From NCBI RefSeq assembly GCF_014905175.1, contig NC_057790.1:11186469-11250468 (forward strand): a stretch of 64,000 bases of DNA. Direction: 5' to 3'. The DNA comes from Aphidius gifuensis (Eukaryota > Arthropoda > Insecta > Hymenoptera > Braconidae). Of this stretch, positions 23,531 to 34,412 are shown piece after piece. Below the pieces are notes generated by a model, which searched no databases, was not told where the DNA came from, and worked only from the letters and a program-made list of their open reading frames with translations. A program made the translations under genes and the position numbers. Within the stretch, counting starts at the first letter, position 1; each line of letters opens with the position of its first letter.

Positions 23531-23810
23531 CCAGGAATGATTTTATATGTTGATAGTAGCGTATGAGGGGATCTGGTGGGCAGTGTATTGAGATATGAGA
23601 TACGAGAAAGAAACCAGTTTTCAAGTCGTTTTTTTACCTGTCCCCGTCCTCTCTGGGCCGCTTGCTACCGTTCCCCCCTCGAGCATCTACAAACTCCACG
23701 GGGCCCATACGCGACTCCCCTGATAAACTACCCTCAAAAAAACTATCCCTATTATTCATTATTATAATTATTACTATTTATTATTATAATAATTATTTTT
23801 TTATTATCAG

Positions 23811-23888
23811 GAGACCCGGTAGGGTCTCGCCTCAATTTTAGAACGAAAAAAATATATAGAACGAACGCGAACTCTCTTACCGGGTATA
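23811..23888 (+). other. Conserved hairpin block, copy 1
   Basis: GAGACCC-GGTA-GGGTCTC (23811-23828) forms a perfect 7-bp stem with a GGTA loop. It is followed by GCCTCAA and, 50 bases on, TTACCGGGTATAA, which complements the 5' arm plus loop. A second copy at 30785-30855 keeps the structure with different stem bases. It is probably a terminal structure of a mobile-element family. Confidence 0.6.
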
Positions 23889-24271
23889 AGTATTTTAAGT
23901 TTGCGCTCTGTGACGTCATAATTTCTAATTTATCAATTTGCAGTCTAACTATTGGCCGAAAAAATAAAATAAAAATAGCTTTACTATATATATCGATGAC
24001 CCTCTTTCTAATAAGCCTACTTTCGATTTTTTCCAATAACTAATAAAAAAGATATCAACATCAGTAAAAACCAAGAACAAAATCTTATTAAAAAATAAAT
24101 TTCTCAGCTAAATGTCCTCCTTATCCCCTATCTCGAGACGTTTCATGTCGTACATACGGAGATATGCATGTATGCATGGTTATCGATTATTTTCTTGTGG
24201 ATGTGTGTGCCGTACAATGTTATTCTTTTTTTTTTTAATTCTTCCTTAGCTACATATAAGTATGTATATTA
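23889..24271. other. Non-coding
   Basis: No gene was seen. Ends in a TA dinucleotide (24270-24271) that is the left target duplication of the next element. Confidence 0.5.
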
Positions 24272-26913
24272 GGGTGGCCGTTATTTTTTTTTTTTTCGAA
24301 AAATTCTGCTCCTAGGGGTTTTTTTTTCTTTATTCCGTGAAAAAAAATAATAGGCAAAATTTTGAAGCTTTATCTCAACTCTAACCCGTGCCGCTGGAAT
24401 ATTGACTTTTGCATTTGAAATAACATTGCATTCTTGGAATTTTCAATTTTCTTTTTCTGGAGGTCGTAAAAAAAATCGGAAAAATATGAAATTTGCGGTG
24501 TTGAATTTAAGAATGAATGCACTTTAAACTAGAAATTCTCAAACTGCTGGATCGTATATTTTGCGCTTGCCCATAGACGTTATTTAGTGATTTTTTCTGA
24601 TTTCACACAAAATGACGATTTTTTTCCATTAAAATGGTTTATACGAACAGTAATCACGTTTTTTCTATTAATTTAAAATAAACTACTCCTAATTATAGTA
24701 AAAGTAATATTCCGTAAAACATTCTACAGAAAAAATTTTTCCGTATTATTGAATGAATAAAATACATGTAATTTCAATTTTAAGAAATATAAATGGGCAA
24801 GGAATAGCAGTAGCTAAGAAAAAGATGTTGCTAAGAAATCGATGTTGCTGAAAACACAATTTTTTGGCTACAATTTCTTAGCATTATCTTACTTAGCTTT
24901 ACTTGTCCTTGGTATTTTTATTTATTTAATAGATAAAATACATGTGATTCATTATTTTAACAACAAAATATCAAAGAATAGCAGTAGCTAAGAAAAACAT
25001 GTGTCAAAGATAATGTTGCAACAAACATAATTATTTTGGCTACATTATTATAGCTCCATTTTTCCCTAATTTTTACCCTCGCTTGTCGAGTTTTCATATA
25101 TTAAATAAATAAAATACATGTGATTTTATTTTTAAAAATACAAATATATCAAAAGACAAGCATTAGTTAGGAAAAGATGTAGCTAAGATTACTTAAGCCA
25201 AAAAAGTATGTTTGTACCATTATTATTCTTGGCCACAGTTTTTCCGTAGCTACCGCTTTTCTTTGGACATTTTTGTTTGAAATAATGAATTAAAATTTTT
25301 ATATTGTATAAATGAAAAATCCGAGAACAAAAGTCCTTTCTTTCCTCAGCTTCTGCTTGTCCTTGAGATTTCTATTTATTTAATAAAATACATGTGATTT
25401 ATTATTTCAAAAATAAAAAATATAAGAAAAGCGGTATACAATGGCAATACTACAAACATACTTTTCTTGGCTTAAGTAATTCCTCAGCAACATCTTTCCC
25501 TTAGCTACTGCTTGTCTTTTGACATTGTATTTTTAAAATACAATTACATGTATTTTATTTATTTAATATATGAAAATCTCCAGGACAAGCAGGACCTAGA
25601 AAAAGAAAAGGGTCTAAAATAATTATGTTTGTTTTAACATTTATGTTTTCTAGCTACTTATTCTTTTAATATTTCCTGGTGAAAATATTTCTCTGAATTT
25701 TCCGAATTTCTCGTGATTCTCGATTTCTCCGCGGTTACTCGAATTTCTCCGCGATTACTCCGAATTTCTCCCAAATTGACCCATGCGGAGAAATGAGTGG
25801 AAAAATTCTCCTCGTCGTTGATTTCGGAAGAATTTCCCCGCGGTAAAATTATTCACTTTCACATGACGTATTTCATTTTCGCGTGAAATATTTCGAATGT
25901 TCTCTTCCTGTTGATTTCGGAGAAACAAAGAAAAATTTCTTCTCTTCTTCGTTGATTTTAGAAAAAATTTCTCAGCAGTAAAATTTTTTTCACACAGTTG
26001 GAGAAATGGCGGACGATCTCTCCACCCTTTCTCAACTTTCTCCACCATTTGTTCAATTTTTTTCCAACTTTTTTAATTTTCAATTATTTAAAAGAATGAC
26101 TAATTATTAATTGTTACATAACGCAAAGCATAATGATGTTTATTTTTGAAAAATGAAAATTCAAAGACACTTTTTTCCAAAAAAGCTGATGTACCGAGGT
26201 ACTGGGTCTACAGAACTCCCGTGATCGTTTCATCAAATTGATGAATGTGGGAAAATAAGTGGAAAATTTCTCCTCGTCGTTGATTTCGGAAGAATTTCTC
26301 TGTGATAATTTTTCCCACGTTTTCTCGCGTACTTTTATCGCGGAGAAAAGTTTTCTTTTTTCACATGTTTCTCCGCGTATTCTCATCGTGGAAAATATTT
26401 CCGAACGTTTCTCTACAAGTCGATTCAGAAAATTCGGAAAAAATTGATACCTTTCTCCGCTCATTTCTCCGCATGGGTCAATTCGGGAGAAATTCGGAGT
26501 AATCACGGACAAATTCGGAGTAAATGAGGAGAAATTCGGGGTAATCGCGGAGAAATGGAGAAATCGCGGAGAATATTTTCACCAGGGTTTTGCTGTTAAA
26601 ATAATGGATCACAATTTTTCTGTAGAATGTTTTTACGGAATATTACTTTTACCATAATTTCGAGTAGTTTATTTCAAATTAATAGAAAAACGTGATTACA
26701 GTTCGTATAAACCATTTTAATGGAAAAACGTCATTTTTGTGTGAAATCAGAAAAATCACTGGATAACGTCTATGGGCAAGCGCAAAATATACGATCCAGC
26801 AGTTTGAGAATTCTAGTTTAAAGTGCATTAATTCTTAAGTTCAACACCAAATTTGATGGATTAAAATGAAAAAACCCTAGGAACAAGATTTTCGAAAAAA
26901 ATAACGGCCACCC
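24272..26913. mobile_element. TA-flanked TIR element (GGGTGGCC ends), non-autonomous
   Basis: The ends GGGTGGCCGTTATTTTTTTT (24272) and AAAATAACGGCCACCC (26913) are flanked by TA on both sides, as for Tc1/mariner-like elements. The inverted homology continues inward for several hundred bases: 24520-24740 (actgctggatcgtatattttgcg...aacagtaatcacg) against 26630-26840. The core at 24770-25600 holds degenerate modules of the AGCAGTAGCTAAG family also seen at 17.8 and 51.7 kb. A second element is nested at 25675-26586. No transposase is encoded. Confidence 0.85.
25675..26586. mobile_element. Nested palindromic MITE (CCTGGTGAAAATATT ends)
   Basis: The ends CCTGGTGAAAATATTTCTC and GAATATTTTCACCAGG bracket arms full of aatttctccgcgattactcc and its complement. 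The right arm is the reverse complement of the left, including tgacccatgcggagaaatgag against ctcatttctccgcatgggtca. Both coding-looking frames here (for example 26114-26512 minus) are products of the palindrome. Confidence 0.8.
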
Positions 26914-27117
26914 TAATGTATATATATATATATATGTTTTTATTTTCGATTTATTTATATGCAAGAAGATTTGTTATTTCTTATATATAATTAATATCGA
27001 TATTATTTCATCATTTACGGTTAAATTAAAATATGTAGAAGAATTGTACAGATGCATGAACCTGGCCTGCATAAGTCCTAACAAAATTATCTAGAATACT
27101 CATTAGAAGCGTCTTAA

Positions 27118-27790
27118 TTTGTACTTTTTTTTACCGCAATTGTTTTCATTTGTACCTCAAAATTGAAGGGTGGAGAAAGTGTTAAAACCGATTTTTTTTC
27201 TAGATGACTCAGGGGGAAAAAAAATTGCTACAGACGCAGAATAATTTGTACTAAAGCCCGGAATTTGTACCTCAAAAATAAAAACAAAAAAAAAAATTGT
27301 TTACTCCAAAACGTTAATTAACAATTGAATATCTGCTTTAATTATTGAGGTAAACATTCCATTCTAGCTCACGTTCTACTCTTCAAAATAAAAAATAAAT
27401 TATTTGAAAATATTTTTGAGGCACCATGCAATCGTTAATGAAAATCTTAAATCAACAATTGCATGGCGCCTTTAAAAATCAATATTTTTCAATAATTTTT
27501 TTTTGTTTTAAAGAGCAGACGTTAAGCTATAATTTGTATCTCAATAATAATAATAAAAAAACAAGTTACTCCTAAATTTCAATTTACAATACTTTGTTAT
27601 TATTATTGAGGGTACAAAATTAGCCCACGTTCTGCTCTTTAAAATAAAGTAAAAATTATTCAAAAATATTGATTTTTAAAGGCGCCATGCAATTGTTAAT
27701 CAAACATCTTTATTAACAATTGCATGCATGGTATCAAATAATATTTAAAATAATTTATTTTTTATTTTAAAGAGCAGAACGTGAGCTAAC
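27118..27790. repeat. Multi-level palindrome (GTTCTGCTCTTTAAAATA family)
   Basis: Four alternating copies of a block containing agctcacgttctactcttcaaaata or its complement and ccatgcaattgttaat...attaacaattgcatgg. They lie at about 27365, 27440-27530, 27620-27690 and 27700-27790 and make hairpins within a larger palindrome. It is a foldback or MITE cluster with no coding. Confidence 0.75.
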
Positions 27791-27799
27791 TTGTACCGT

Positions 27800-28008
27800 C
27801 AAGCCCTGATAGAAATATTTCTCCGCCATTACTCCGGCTTTCTTCGACATTACTTCGTTTTTGGCCCATTTCCGGAGAAATTACTCCGGCATGAGATTAA
27901 TGTCGGAAAAATTAATCTGCCACGACTTTTTTGCCGGAATAATTTCTCCGCCATCAACCTCATGCCGGAGTAATTTCTCCGGAAATTGGCCAAAAACGAC
28001 CCAGGTAG
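27800..28008. repeat. Small palindromic MITE, TTTCTCCG family
   Basis: ggcccatttccggagaaattactccggcatg is mirrored by catgccggagtaatttctccggaaattggcc about 60 bases later. The internal sequence resembles the arms of the element at 25675-26586, so the two are probably related. Confidence 0.7.
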
Positions 28009-28017
28009 GAGTAAACG

Positions 28018-28225
28018 ATTGTGCCAGGCCTGGCACAAGCTTGTGCACAAGGCTCACCTGCTTGTGTCTAGCTTGTGCTACAAGCTCGTGCCAAGGTTGT
28101 TGAGTGATTGGAAATGTGCCTATGTTACAAGCTTGATGACAAGCCTTGTGCCGAGGCTCGTGTCCCAGCCTCGTGTCAAGACTCGTATTCCAGCCTTGTG
28201 CCAAGGCTTGTGCCTCGGGCTTGAC
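28018..28225 (+). repeat. CTTGTGCCAAGGCT minisatellite-like array
   Basis: Repeated variants of gcttgtgccaaggctcgtg. The style matches the CTTGTACAAGGCTTG arrays in the arms of the 51131-54318 element. A short resumption occurs near 28620-28675 after the SINE-like unit. Confidence 0.65.
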
Positions 28226-28369
28226 TCAAGCTTCAAAAAACAATTTAAAAAAAATATAAATAAATTATTATGGTTAATCCATTATTATTGTTAATTTAAT
28301 AATTCCGACATTGTTATTTTTTAATTCAGACAATTCTATTAAACGATAATAATTAAACGAAAAACTAGG

Positions 28370-28440
28370 GACGCGACGCGGGATCGATCCGAGGCCTCTA
28401 CGTGGAAGTCCAATGCACTATCATGTCGACCATCGGGGTA
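28370..28440 (-). repeat. tRNA-derived SINE head
   Basis: On the minus strand GATGGTCGACATGATAGTGC (A box) precedes GGATCGATCCC (B box). No good acceptor stem is formed. It is probably a SINE inserted into the CTTGTGCC repeat. Confidence 0.55.
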
Positions 28441-28680
28441 TTGATAAAAGTGGTCGTCAAAATTTTTTATATAAATAAATTCTATTGAGACTAAACACAC
28501 AGTCCTCGCGAATGCTTCACACAATAGTCAAAGCCTGATAATTTTTATTTGAAATTTATATTAAATTTATATATCTAATTACTATAATTTTTTTTTTTGA
28601 GTTAAATATATGCATAAGTCAAGTCTCGTGTCGGGCTTGGTGAAACAATGGGCACCAGCTTGAAACAAGGCTAATTTATA

Positions 28681-29081
28681 AGAAGCATTTAAAGTGAACG
28701 AGTTAGACCCGTGTATTATCATACAGAGACATAGCAACTTTTTCAATGGTCGATATTGTCATGAATGAAAATGTTAGAAATTTTTTTATTACTTTTATAT
28801 TATTCTTTAATGTTTAAACTAACAACCGAAATTGACGCAGATAATTTTTCGAATAAATAAAAAGATATATTGGTATCTGAAGCGTAGGGTCTAGCGTTTG
28901 AGTCGGGCCAGGTGTATTTTTCTTTTTATTTATTATTTTATTAATTAATTTTTTAAATAATATTTCAAGTATGACTCTTTTTTGTAAGCAGCTGGGAATT
29001 ATGTAATATAGGTTAAAAAAATAACACATTTCATTTATTTGAAAACAAAATTTATTTGATCTACTTTTGACAAATGTTCAA
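28681..29081. other. Non-coding flank of the IAP gene
   Basis: No gene. On the minus strand an AATAAA at about 29050 lies downstream of the IAP stop and could serve as its polyadenylation signal. Confidence 0.45.
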
Positions 29082-30098
29082 TTATGATATTATTGGTTGA
29101 ATGACACCAGGTATATGAACTCGACATATAATACATTTATCAATTGCTGGAGCACATTTTACACATGTAATCATATGTAAACAAGGAAGAAAAATAACAG
29201 ACAAAGGTTTATTATAACAAATTTTACAAACAAATGTATCATCTTCTTTTTTACTTTTTTTATCTTTTTTTATTTTGTCTTTCTTTTTCTTAATTTTTTT
29301 TTCTTCTGTACTCCTTTCACATTTTTCAAAATTGTATTGCAATGAATATCGTTGCACAAAATCATTTCCTTTTACTAGTCGGAGAAAATAACATTCCGGA
29401 AAATATCGAGCATGTTCCTCCCATGGATCTTCATTATTTTTCCAATCTTTCATTCCATTTCCACAATGATGACAAATTACATAATCTCCTATAGACGAAT
29501 ATAAAAATCCAGCCTCAGCCATGAATTCTTTCGTCTGAGAAATATATTTCGGCCAATAATAAAATGTTTCTAATCGTGATTCATATGAGACCAGATCTTT
29601 TTCCGCTGGAGGTGTAGTAGATATTCCAACACAATGTTCTTCAATTGGAGGATTAAAATATTTTTCCATTTCAAGATCAATATAAAATTCAGCATAAAAT
29701 GTACGGTCTTCTTCTCTTGAAGTAAATGAAACACGATACGAAGCACGAAAATCTATAGGTATACAATGTGGATCACCTTCCATAGGTATAAGTTGTGGAC
29801 TTACTCCTCTAGGAACATTACCACAAGCTATATTTCTAATGAAACGACAGCTTGCTTTAGCTCGTTGATGATCTAGCCACGGATTGTCACCTCGACTCCA
29901 TTCTACAATTTCAACACAACACTTAAAACATTTTAACTTAGATCCATAACCAGTATAATAAAATCTAGCAGCAGATAATCTTACAGGATCACAAATATCT
30001 GCTATGGGTGATAGCTATATACTTTTTTGTCTAGTTTCTTCTATACGATAAATATATTGATTATATCTACGTTTTCTATCCTCTACTGAAAACGTCAT
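29082..30098 (-). pseudogene. iap: Inhibitor of apoptosis (2 x BIR + RING), one in-frame stop
   Basis: The minus-strand frame runs from ATG at 30096-30098 to the stop at 29082, about 338 residues. It is interrupted only by TAG at 30015-30017 (codon 28). BIR1 fits C-x2-C-x16-H-x6-C exactly ('CFKC' ... 'DNPWLDH' ... 'C', residues about 50-80). BIR2 does too ('CHHC' ... 'DPWEEH' ... 'C'). After a Lys-rich linker a complete C3HC4 RING closes the protein ('CKICYNKPL', 'CLHMITCVKC', 'CIIC'). IAPs bind caspases or their activators through BIRs and ubiquitinate through the RING. The compact size, the lack of introns and the two BIRs resemble virus- and transposon-borne IAPs. It lies 160 bases past a Polinton accessory gene on the same strand. 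From the downstream ATG at 29783 only BIR2 and RING could be made. The stop may be real decay, readthrough or sequence error. Confidence 0.88.
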
Positions 30099-30257
30099 AT
30101 TTAAAACTAGTAGTCGTAAAAGACGACCTGGGTACATTTTTTGATAATGTAATATGGGAGGAGAGTTCTGAACCAATGGATGCAGTTCCCCCCAATTTAT
30201 AAACCACTTATTTTATTTTCCAATAAAAATTCCATACATGTTTTTTTATTAATTAAT

Positions 30258-30620
30258 TTATTTAATTTCGATTACAAATAGATGATTGTATTTTAGATCC
30301 ACTACCAGCAAGGAAATGAAAATTTTTGGAACTGCTTTTATAATCAAGTCTTCCGGATATGTTGTGTCATTATCATTACTTAAATTTCTGTAGTCAATAT
30401 TATTGTTATTATTATTGAAAAATGAAAATCGTCTTAAAACTTCTTTATACTCATTCCACTTTTCTCCGTCATTTTTATTTGAATTTAAAATATTATGTAG
30501 TTGATTATCAAGACGTGACGTCACATCTCCGAGTGTTTAAACAGTACCTACGTCATTGTTTGTATTTAATTTATTAATCGAGTCTTCAAGAATTAAAACC
30601 ATTTTTCTTGCATGTTCCAT
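30258..30620 (-). pseudogene. Polinton accessory protein, N-terminal half
   Basis: The minus strand starts at ATG 30618-30620 with 'MEHARKMVLI', meets TAA after about 28 codons, and continues in the same frame with 'TLGDVTSRLDNQLHNILN' and 'GEKWNEYKEVLRRFSFF'. This MEHA(K/R)KMV opening and the 'ILN.....D.EKW..Y...L.R' block are, from memory of insect Polintons, the N-terminal part of a conserved accessory ORF of unknown function. The expected C-terminal half is missing here. A matching C-terminal half lies on the opposite strand at 49020-49570. Confidence in the Polinton origin is moderate to good; function is unknown. Confidence 0.65.
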
Positions 30621-30689
30621 TATTTAAAATATTTTGTAATTACAGCTGTAATTATTGGAGTAAGTAATAAAGGTAACAAAATCAGTTTG

Positions 30690-30782
30690 AAAATATTCCT
30701 CGATATATTGATCTTTATCAGATTCAGTTTTGACCCAAGATGGGTACCCAATGGCTTCTTGTTTTATTTTAAGAAAAGTATC
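30690..30782 (-). pseudogene. polB: Polinton DNA polymerase B, fragment 4
   Basis: The minus-strand frame reads 'DTFLKIKQEAIGYPSWVK' then 'DKDQYIEEYF', the conserved stretch that follows 'GLFTEYIN' in Polinton polymerases. It joins fragment 3 (34054-34412) across the insert 30783-34052. After 'YIEEYF' the homology ends abruptly and the next gene starts at 30620. The rest of the polymerase, including its catalytic C-terminus, is deleted. Confidence 0.8.
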
Positions 30783-30784
30783 AA

Positions 30785-30855
30785 GAGGCACGGTAGTGCC
30801 TCGCGTCAAGTATGAGAAAAAAAAAAGTGGGAGAAACGAGATTAACTACCGTGCC
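30785..30855 (+). other. Conserved hairpin block, copy 2
   Basis: GAGGCAC-GGTA-GTGCCTC (30785-30802), then GCGTCAA, an A-rich spacer and TACCGTGCC (30847-30855), which complements the 5' arm plus loop. Compared with copy 1 at 23811, two stem base pairs have changed on both sides (A-T to G-C and C-G to A-T). The pairing is preserved. Confidence 0.65.
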
Positions 30856-31034
30856 TATATATTATCGGCATAAAGCTAACCCTATCCCTCCAATTCCTTG
30901 CGAAATTATTTTAAAATATGATTGATCAGATAAAAATATTATGTCTACTGATCGATTCATTGAATCAATATCACACTTTTTCATAAAAAAGATTTTTTTT
31001 TTTTTTTTAAAACTTTTGAAAATCGTTTTTTTTA

Positions 31035-31515
31035 AGAAATTGCGTTTTTTCTTGAATTTCTTTAAAAAGTTAGGGCACACTCACGAACATTACAAAACGA
31101 AATTTTATATAAAAGCATTATGGCTTTCAAGTCCAGAGCAATTCGACAACATTATAAAAATAAAATTGAGAAAGAATAGTAGAACGGTGTGAAAGAACCT
31201 TCATTTATATGAGTACAATATTTAATATCGCATCGATGGTGCTATAGTATTCAATATCGCATCGGAGGTGCGCGCGCCATATGGTGTTGGGATTATTGCA
31301 GTTTTAGAAATTGCGTTTTTCCTGAAATTTTTCTCAAGAGTTAGGGCACTCTGACAAACATTATAAAATAAAATCAAATCGAAGCAACAGAAAGCATAAT
31401 TGCCTCCGGTCCAGAGCGATTTATAATAAAAATAAAATTAAGCAAGAATAGTAAATGGTGTGAAAAAACTTTTAGGTATATTTACAGTATTCAATATCGC
31501 ATCGATGGCGCAAAT
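31035..31515 (+). repeat. Diverged tandem duplication, about 270-bp period
   Basis: About 31035-31255 and 31307-31515 share 'attgcgttttt', 'gttagggcac.ct', 'gtccagagc' and 'atcgcatcgatgg' in order. The phrase tattcaatatcgcatcg occurs three times. Non-coding. Confidence 0.7.
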
Positions 31516-31789
31516 TCAATAATGATACTGTAAGCTGCTTTAAGCTATGTTTCTAAGTCATATGTTGTTGTTATTGTTTGTTTTTCTTTTCATCAAGTTT
31601 AATGAGTTTTTGTTTTTACATTAAGTAAAAGAATTCATTTTTGAATATCTAAATCAGCTGCTAGAAGCATCTGTCTATAGAGCAAAACAGCTATCATATT
31701 TTTTTTACTATTTTGACTTGTTCAACTTGTTTTGTTTTGTGATGCAGAACTATTTAGTAAGTTTGAGTAACAAATGTTATTAATAATAA

Positions 31790-33230
31790 AATGTCAAATA
31801 AAGTGAATAATATTTAAAACAATGATGCCCAAGACATCATTATCAACGAATTTCTCGATGGTGTAATTAATATATCACATATTAATTTTGATGATGACAA
31901 TGAAAGATAGTTGCTGTCAGTGAGTTACAAAACATCATTATCAAGTGTCGAAAATCTTCAAGCTTGGTTAAGAAAACATTTAACAGTAAGTTCACTTAAT
32001 GATTTATCGACCGATACAACAAAAACAATTGATATGAGAACTTTTACGAGACCGAAAAAAATGGAAGAATGAGTTTGAAATTAATAATGGAAATAACATG
32101 ACCAACAAGTAATAATGTTTGGAAATTAAATTATCAACAAGAATCATCAATAAAAATAAATAATGAAAATGATAATACAAATCAAAAAGACAAAGAACAT
32201 GCGTCAGCAATGTTGAGACCATCAGTGTCAGGCACGTTATTAATATTATATTAGAAAGTCTTGTTGCATTTTTAAATATGCCACAATCAAATAATATTAA
32301 TTCTTTTATCAATGTAACACCTGATTTTGAGGATGCAACAATTATAAACACATCAGACCATTTTTTTTTAGATACATCAACAACAGATATTGATAAAATT
32401 AATAAAAACGAAATTAACGATAATAAATTTACATATTCAGATTGAAACATTCACAATGTAACGATGATATTGGTGATAGTTTAGCAATGGCTGTTTCAGA
32501 AATTTTACCTTAATCAATGATGCAAATAAGTATGTTTAGTGATGTTTCTGGAAGAAATCCATCTTCTAAAGATAAGTTGGATAATTGAAATGGTGAAATT
32601 GACGATAGGTTTCACAGTAAAACTATTACTAATACAAATAATACTTTTACGTCTAAATCGTTAAACGTATTGGGCAAAAAAAATTAATAATATTTTTACT
32701 GAATCATTAAATGTTTTTAATGGTAAGAATTTGTAACTTTAACTTCATTTAAAAAAACAAATTATGCTACATTCACTGAACTAGTTGATGTTATATCAAC
32801 AAAATATGACAAAATTGTTGATACATGTTATTATCAAATAATATGTCAATAGACAATAATGAGACATTTACGGAATCATTAGATAGTTTGTCAAAAAAAA
32901 AAATAATAATAATGAAACATTTACATCAGGTGAATTAAAAAGTGCATTATCAACACCATCAGTTAGAAAATCATTAATTGCTAATGCAACATATGATACT
33001 GATTTGCCATATCATTAAAGCTATGCATTATAACAACAGATTCAGACTCATTATTATTTAGAAGAAAATCAAAACATTAATGACAGTATTCATTTACAAC
33101 TATTTCCAAACTCAACATTCAACTGTGCTAAGAATCAAGATGATGATGATTGTGATGATAAAAATACGACATTTAGATTTTTCAGATATTACCATATTAC
33201 ATTAATGAATCGTTGACATTTAGCCTACAT
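31790..33230 (+). pseudogene. Decayed Asn/Asp/Ser-rich coding region, unidentified
   Basis: The plus strand has protein-like stretches in shifting frames: 'DIIINEFLDGVINISHINFD' then 'SSVENLQAWLRKHLTVSSLN' (about 31850-32000), and later 'SLDSLSKKK' and 'LSTPSVRKSLIANATYDTD' (about 32880-33010). Many stops separate them. The repeated pattern 'NNETFT(E/S)' suggests internal repeats. No family was recognised. It is carried inside the insert at 30783-34052, so it is likely the element's own or captured gene. Confidence 0.3.
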
Positions 33231-33643
33231 TTTATTAGAAAATTGAAATAAATATGAATTGACAATTAAGAAAATAATTTAAACTTAAAAATCAAAATTA
33301 ATCAATGAATTAATTCAACTATAATTAATTGTATTTATATGAACGTAAAAAAAAAAAAAAAAAAACCCATTAAACTTGATGGACAAAAAATAAACAAAAA
33401 CAACATGTGACTTTGTGCATTGGACTTACTAGCGCCGTTACTGGTAATAATATGTACTGGCTTGCTCCGATTGCTCCATTCCGCGAGCTTCAACAGCTGC
33501 CTATAGGAAAAGCTAATACAAAATGTCACGACACCGATTACTCTCCTTATAAAACTTCATGAGAATAAATATTAAATTAATTCGTCAAAGTATGAAAAAA
33601 AATATATTATCATTAAAACTTTACAAAAAGATGTGATATCATA

Positions 33644-34052
33644 ACGAAAAAAAAAAACTAGTTTTTTTTACAAAAAGAAGTGTCAAGTATTTGAAATCGT
33701 TTAGCTATTTTATTTTTTCAATACAAAAAGATGTGATACCAAAAAAAGTAAAAAATTAAATATATTTTTAATGCATATAATTAAGTCTTAAGTGTTGACA
33801 AAATTTTTAACTTGACCCCACCTTTTTTGTCCAATTTGAATTTCATATTTATATATAATATATATTGAACCAGGGAGGGTCAAGTTTAAAATTTTGTGAA
33901 CAGTTAAAACTTAATAATATGCATTAAAAATATATTTAATTCTTGACTTTTTTTGGTACCACATCTTTTTGTATTAAAAAAATAAAATAGCTAAACGATT
34001 TCGAATACTTGACGCTTCTTTTTGTAAAAAAAACTAGGTTTTTTTTTTTTTT
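33644..34052. repeat. 400-bp palindromic MITE (hairpin)
   Basis: Left arm aaaactagttttttttacaaaaagaagtgtcaagtatttg... is the mirror of right arm ...cgaatacttgacgcttctttttgtaaaaaaaactaggtttt. The arms are about 170 bases each with very few mismatches and have the GGTACC/GATACC and cttgacccc/gggtcaag blocks near the centre. The two poly-A/T ends face outward. The near-identity of the arms suggests a recent origin. Confidence 0.85.
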
Positions 34053-34053
34053 T

Positions 34054-34412
34054 ATCATTTATATATTCTGTGAATAAACCATCTTCATTAGTTTCTTTAT
34101 TATTCATAGACATTTTATCGTAATGCCGAACATCATATATTTTTTCTATTACATATCATTTTGTTAAAGCACATTTGAGTTCTGACGTGACTCAAGTACC
34201 GATCAAACTTCTTTCATTATTATTATGATTACAAAAACCTGGCTCCATTGTATCAACACATGTACGACAGAGTGGAAAATAGAGTTTTTTATTTTTCGAA
34301 CGTACAGGCAAAACAGGCATGTGTAAATCAGACGGTGCAAGTACACGACATTTTATTAATCCATTAATTTTTGATATATCCTTATTTGGGAATTCTTGTT
34401 CGATATCACGAC
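34054..34412 (-). pseudogene. polB: Polinton DNA polymerase B, fragment 3
   Basis: The minus strand, starting after the Harbinger insertion, reads 'GRDIEQEFPNKDISKINGLI', then 'KCRVLAPSDLHMPVLPVRS', 'LYFPLCRTC' and 'ERSLIGT'. It then meets TGA where the family has Trp, continues with one more stop, and ends at 'NEDGLFTEYIN' by 34056. This is the region between the exonuclease and palm domains of Polinton polymerases. It is continuous with fragment 2 at 38106 once one CAG duplication and the Harbinger are removed. Confidence 0.85.

Larger units (their letters stand above)
30783..34052. mobile_element. 3.3-kb insertion in PolB (TATC duplication)
   Basis: TATC occurs at 30779-30782 and 34053-34056. 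Removing one copy restores a continuous PolB frame, so this is an insertion. The left end carries the hairpin GAGGCAC-GGTA-GTGCCTC. The right end is a 400-bp perfect-looking palindrome that may be a separate MITE. The interior holds a diverged 270-bp tandem duplication and a decayed Asn/Asp/Ser-rich coding region. Class unknown. The hairpin end beginning at ..A|TC would fit a Helitron-like insertion, but a 4-bp duplication would not. Confidence 0.65.

Noticed and set aside
23811..23888. Hammerhead-type ribozyme (minus strand has CTGATAA next to the hairpin)
   Set aside because: The conserved CUGANGA and GAAA core elements are not both present, and the second copy lacks the CTGA.
26114..26512. 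132-codon minus-strand frame rich in Arg/Glu/Phe
   Set aside because: Arises from the repeated tttctccgc/gcggagaaa arms of a palindromic MITE.
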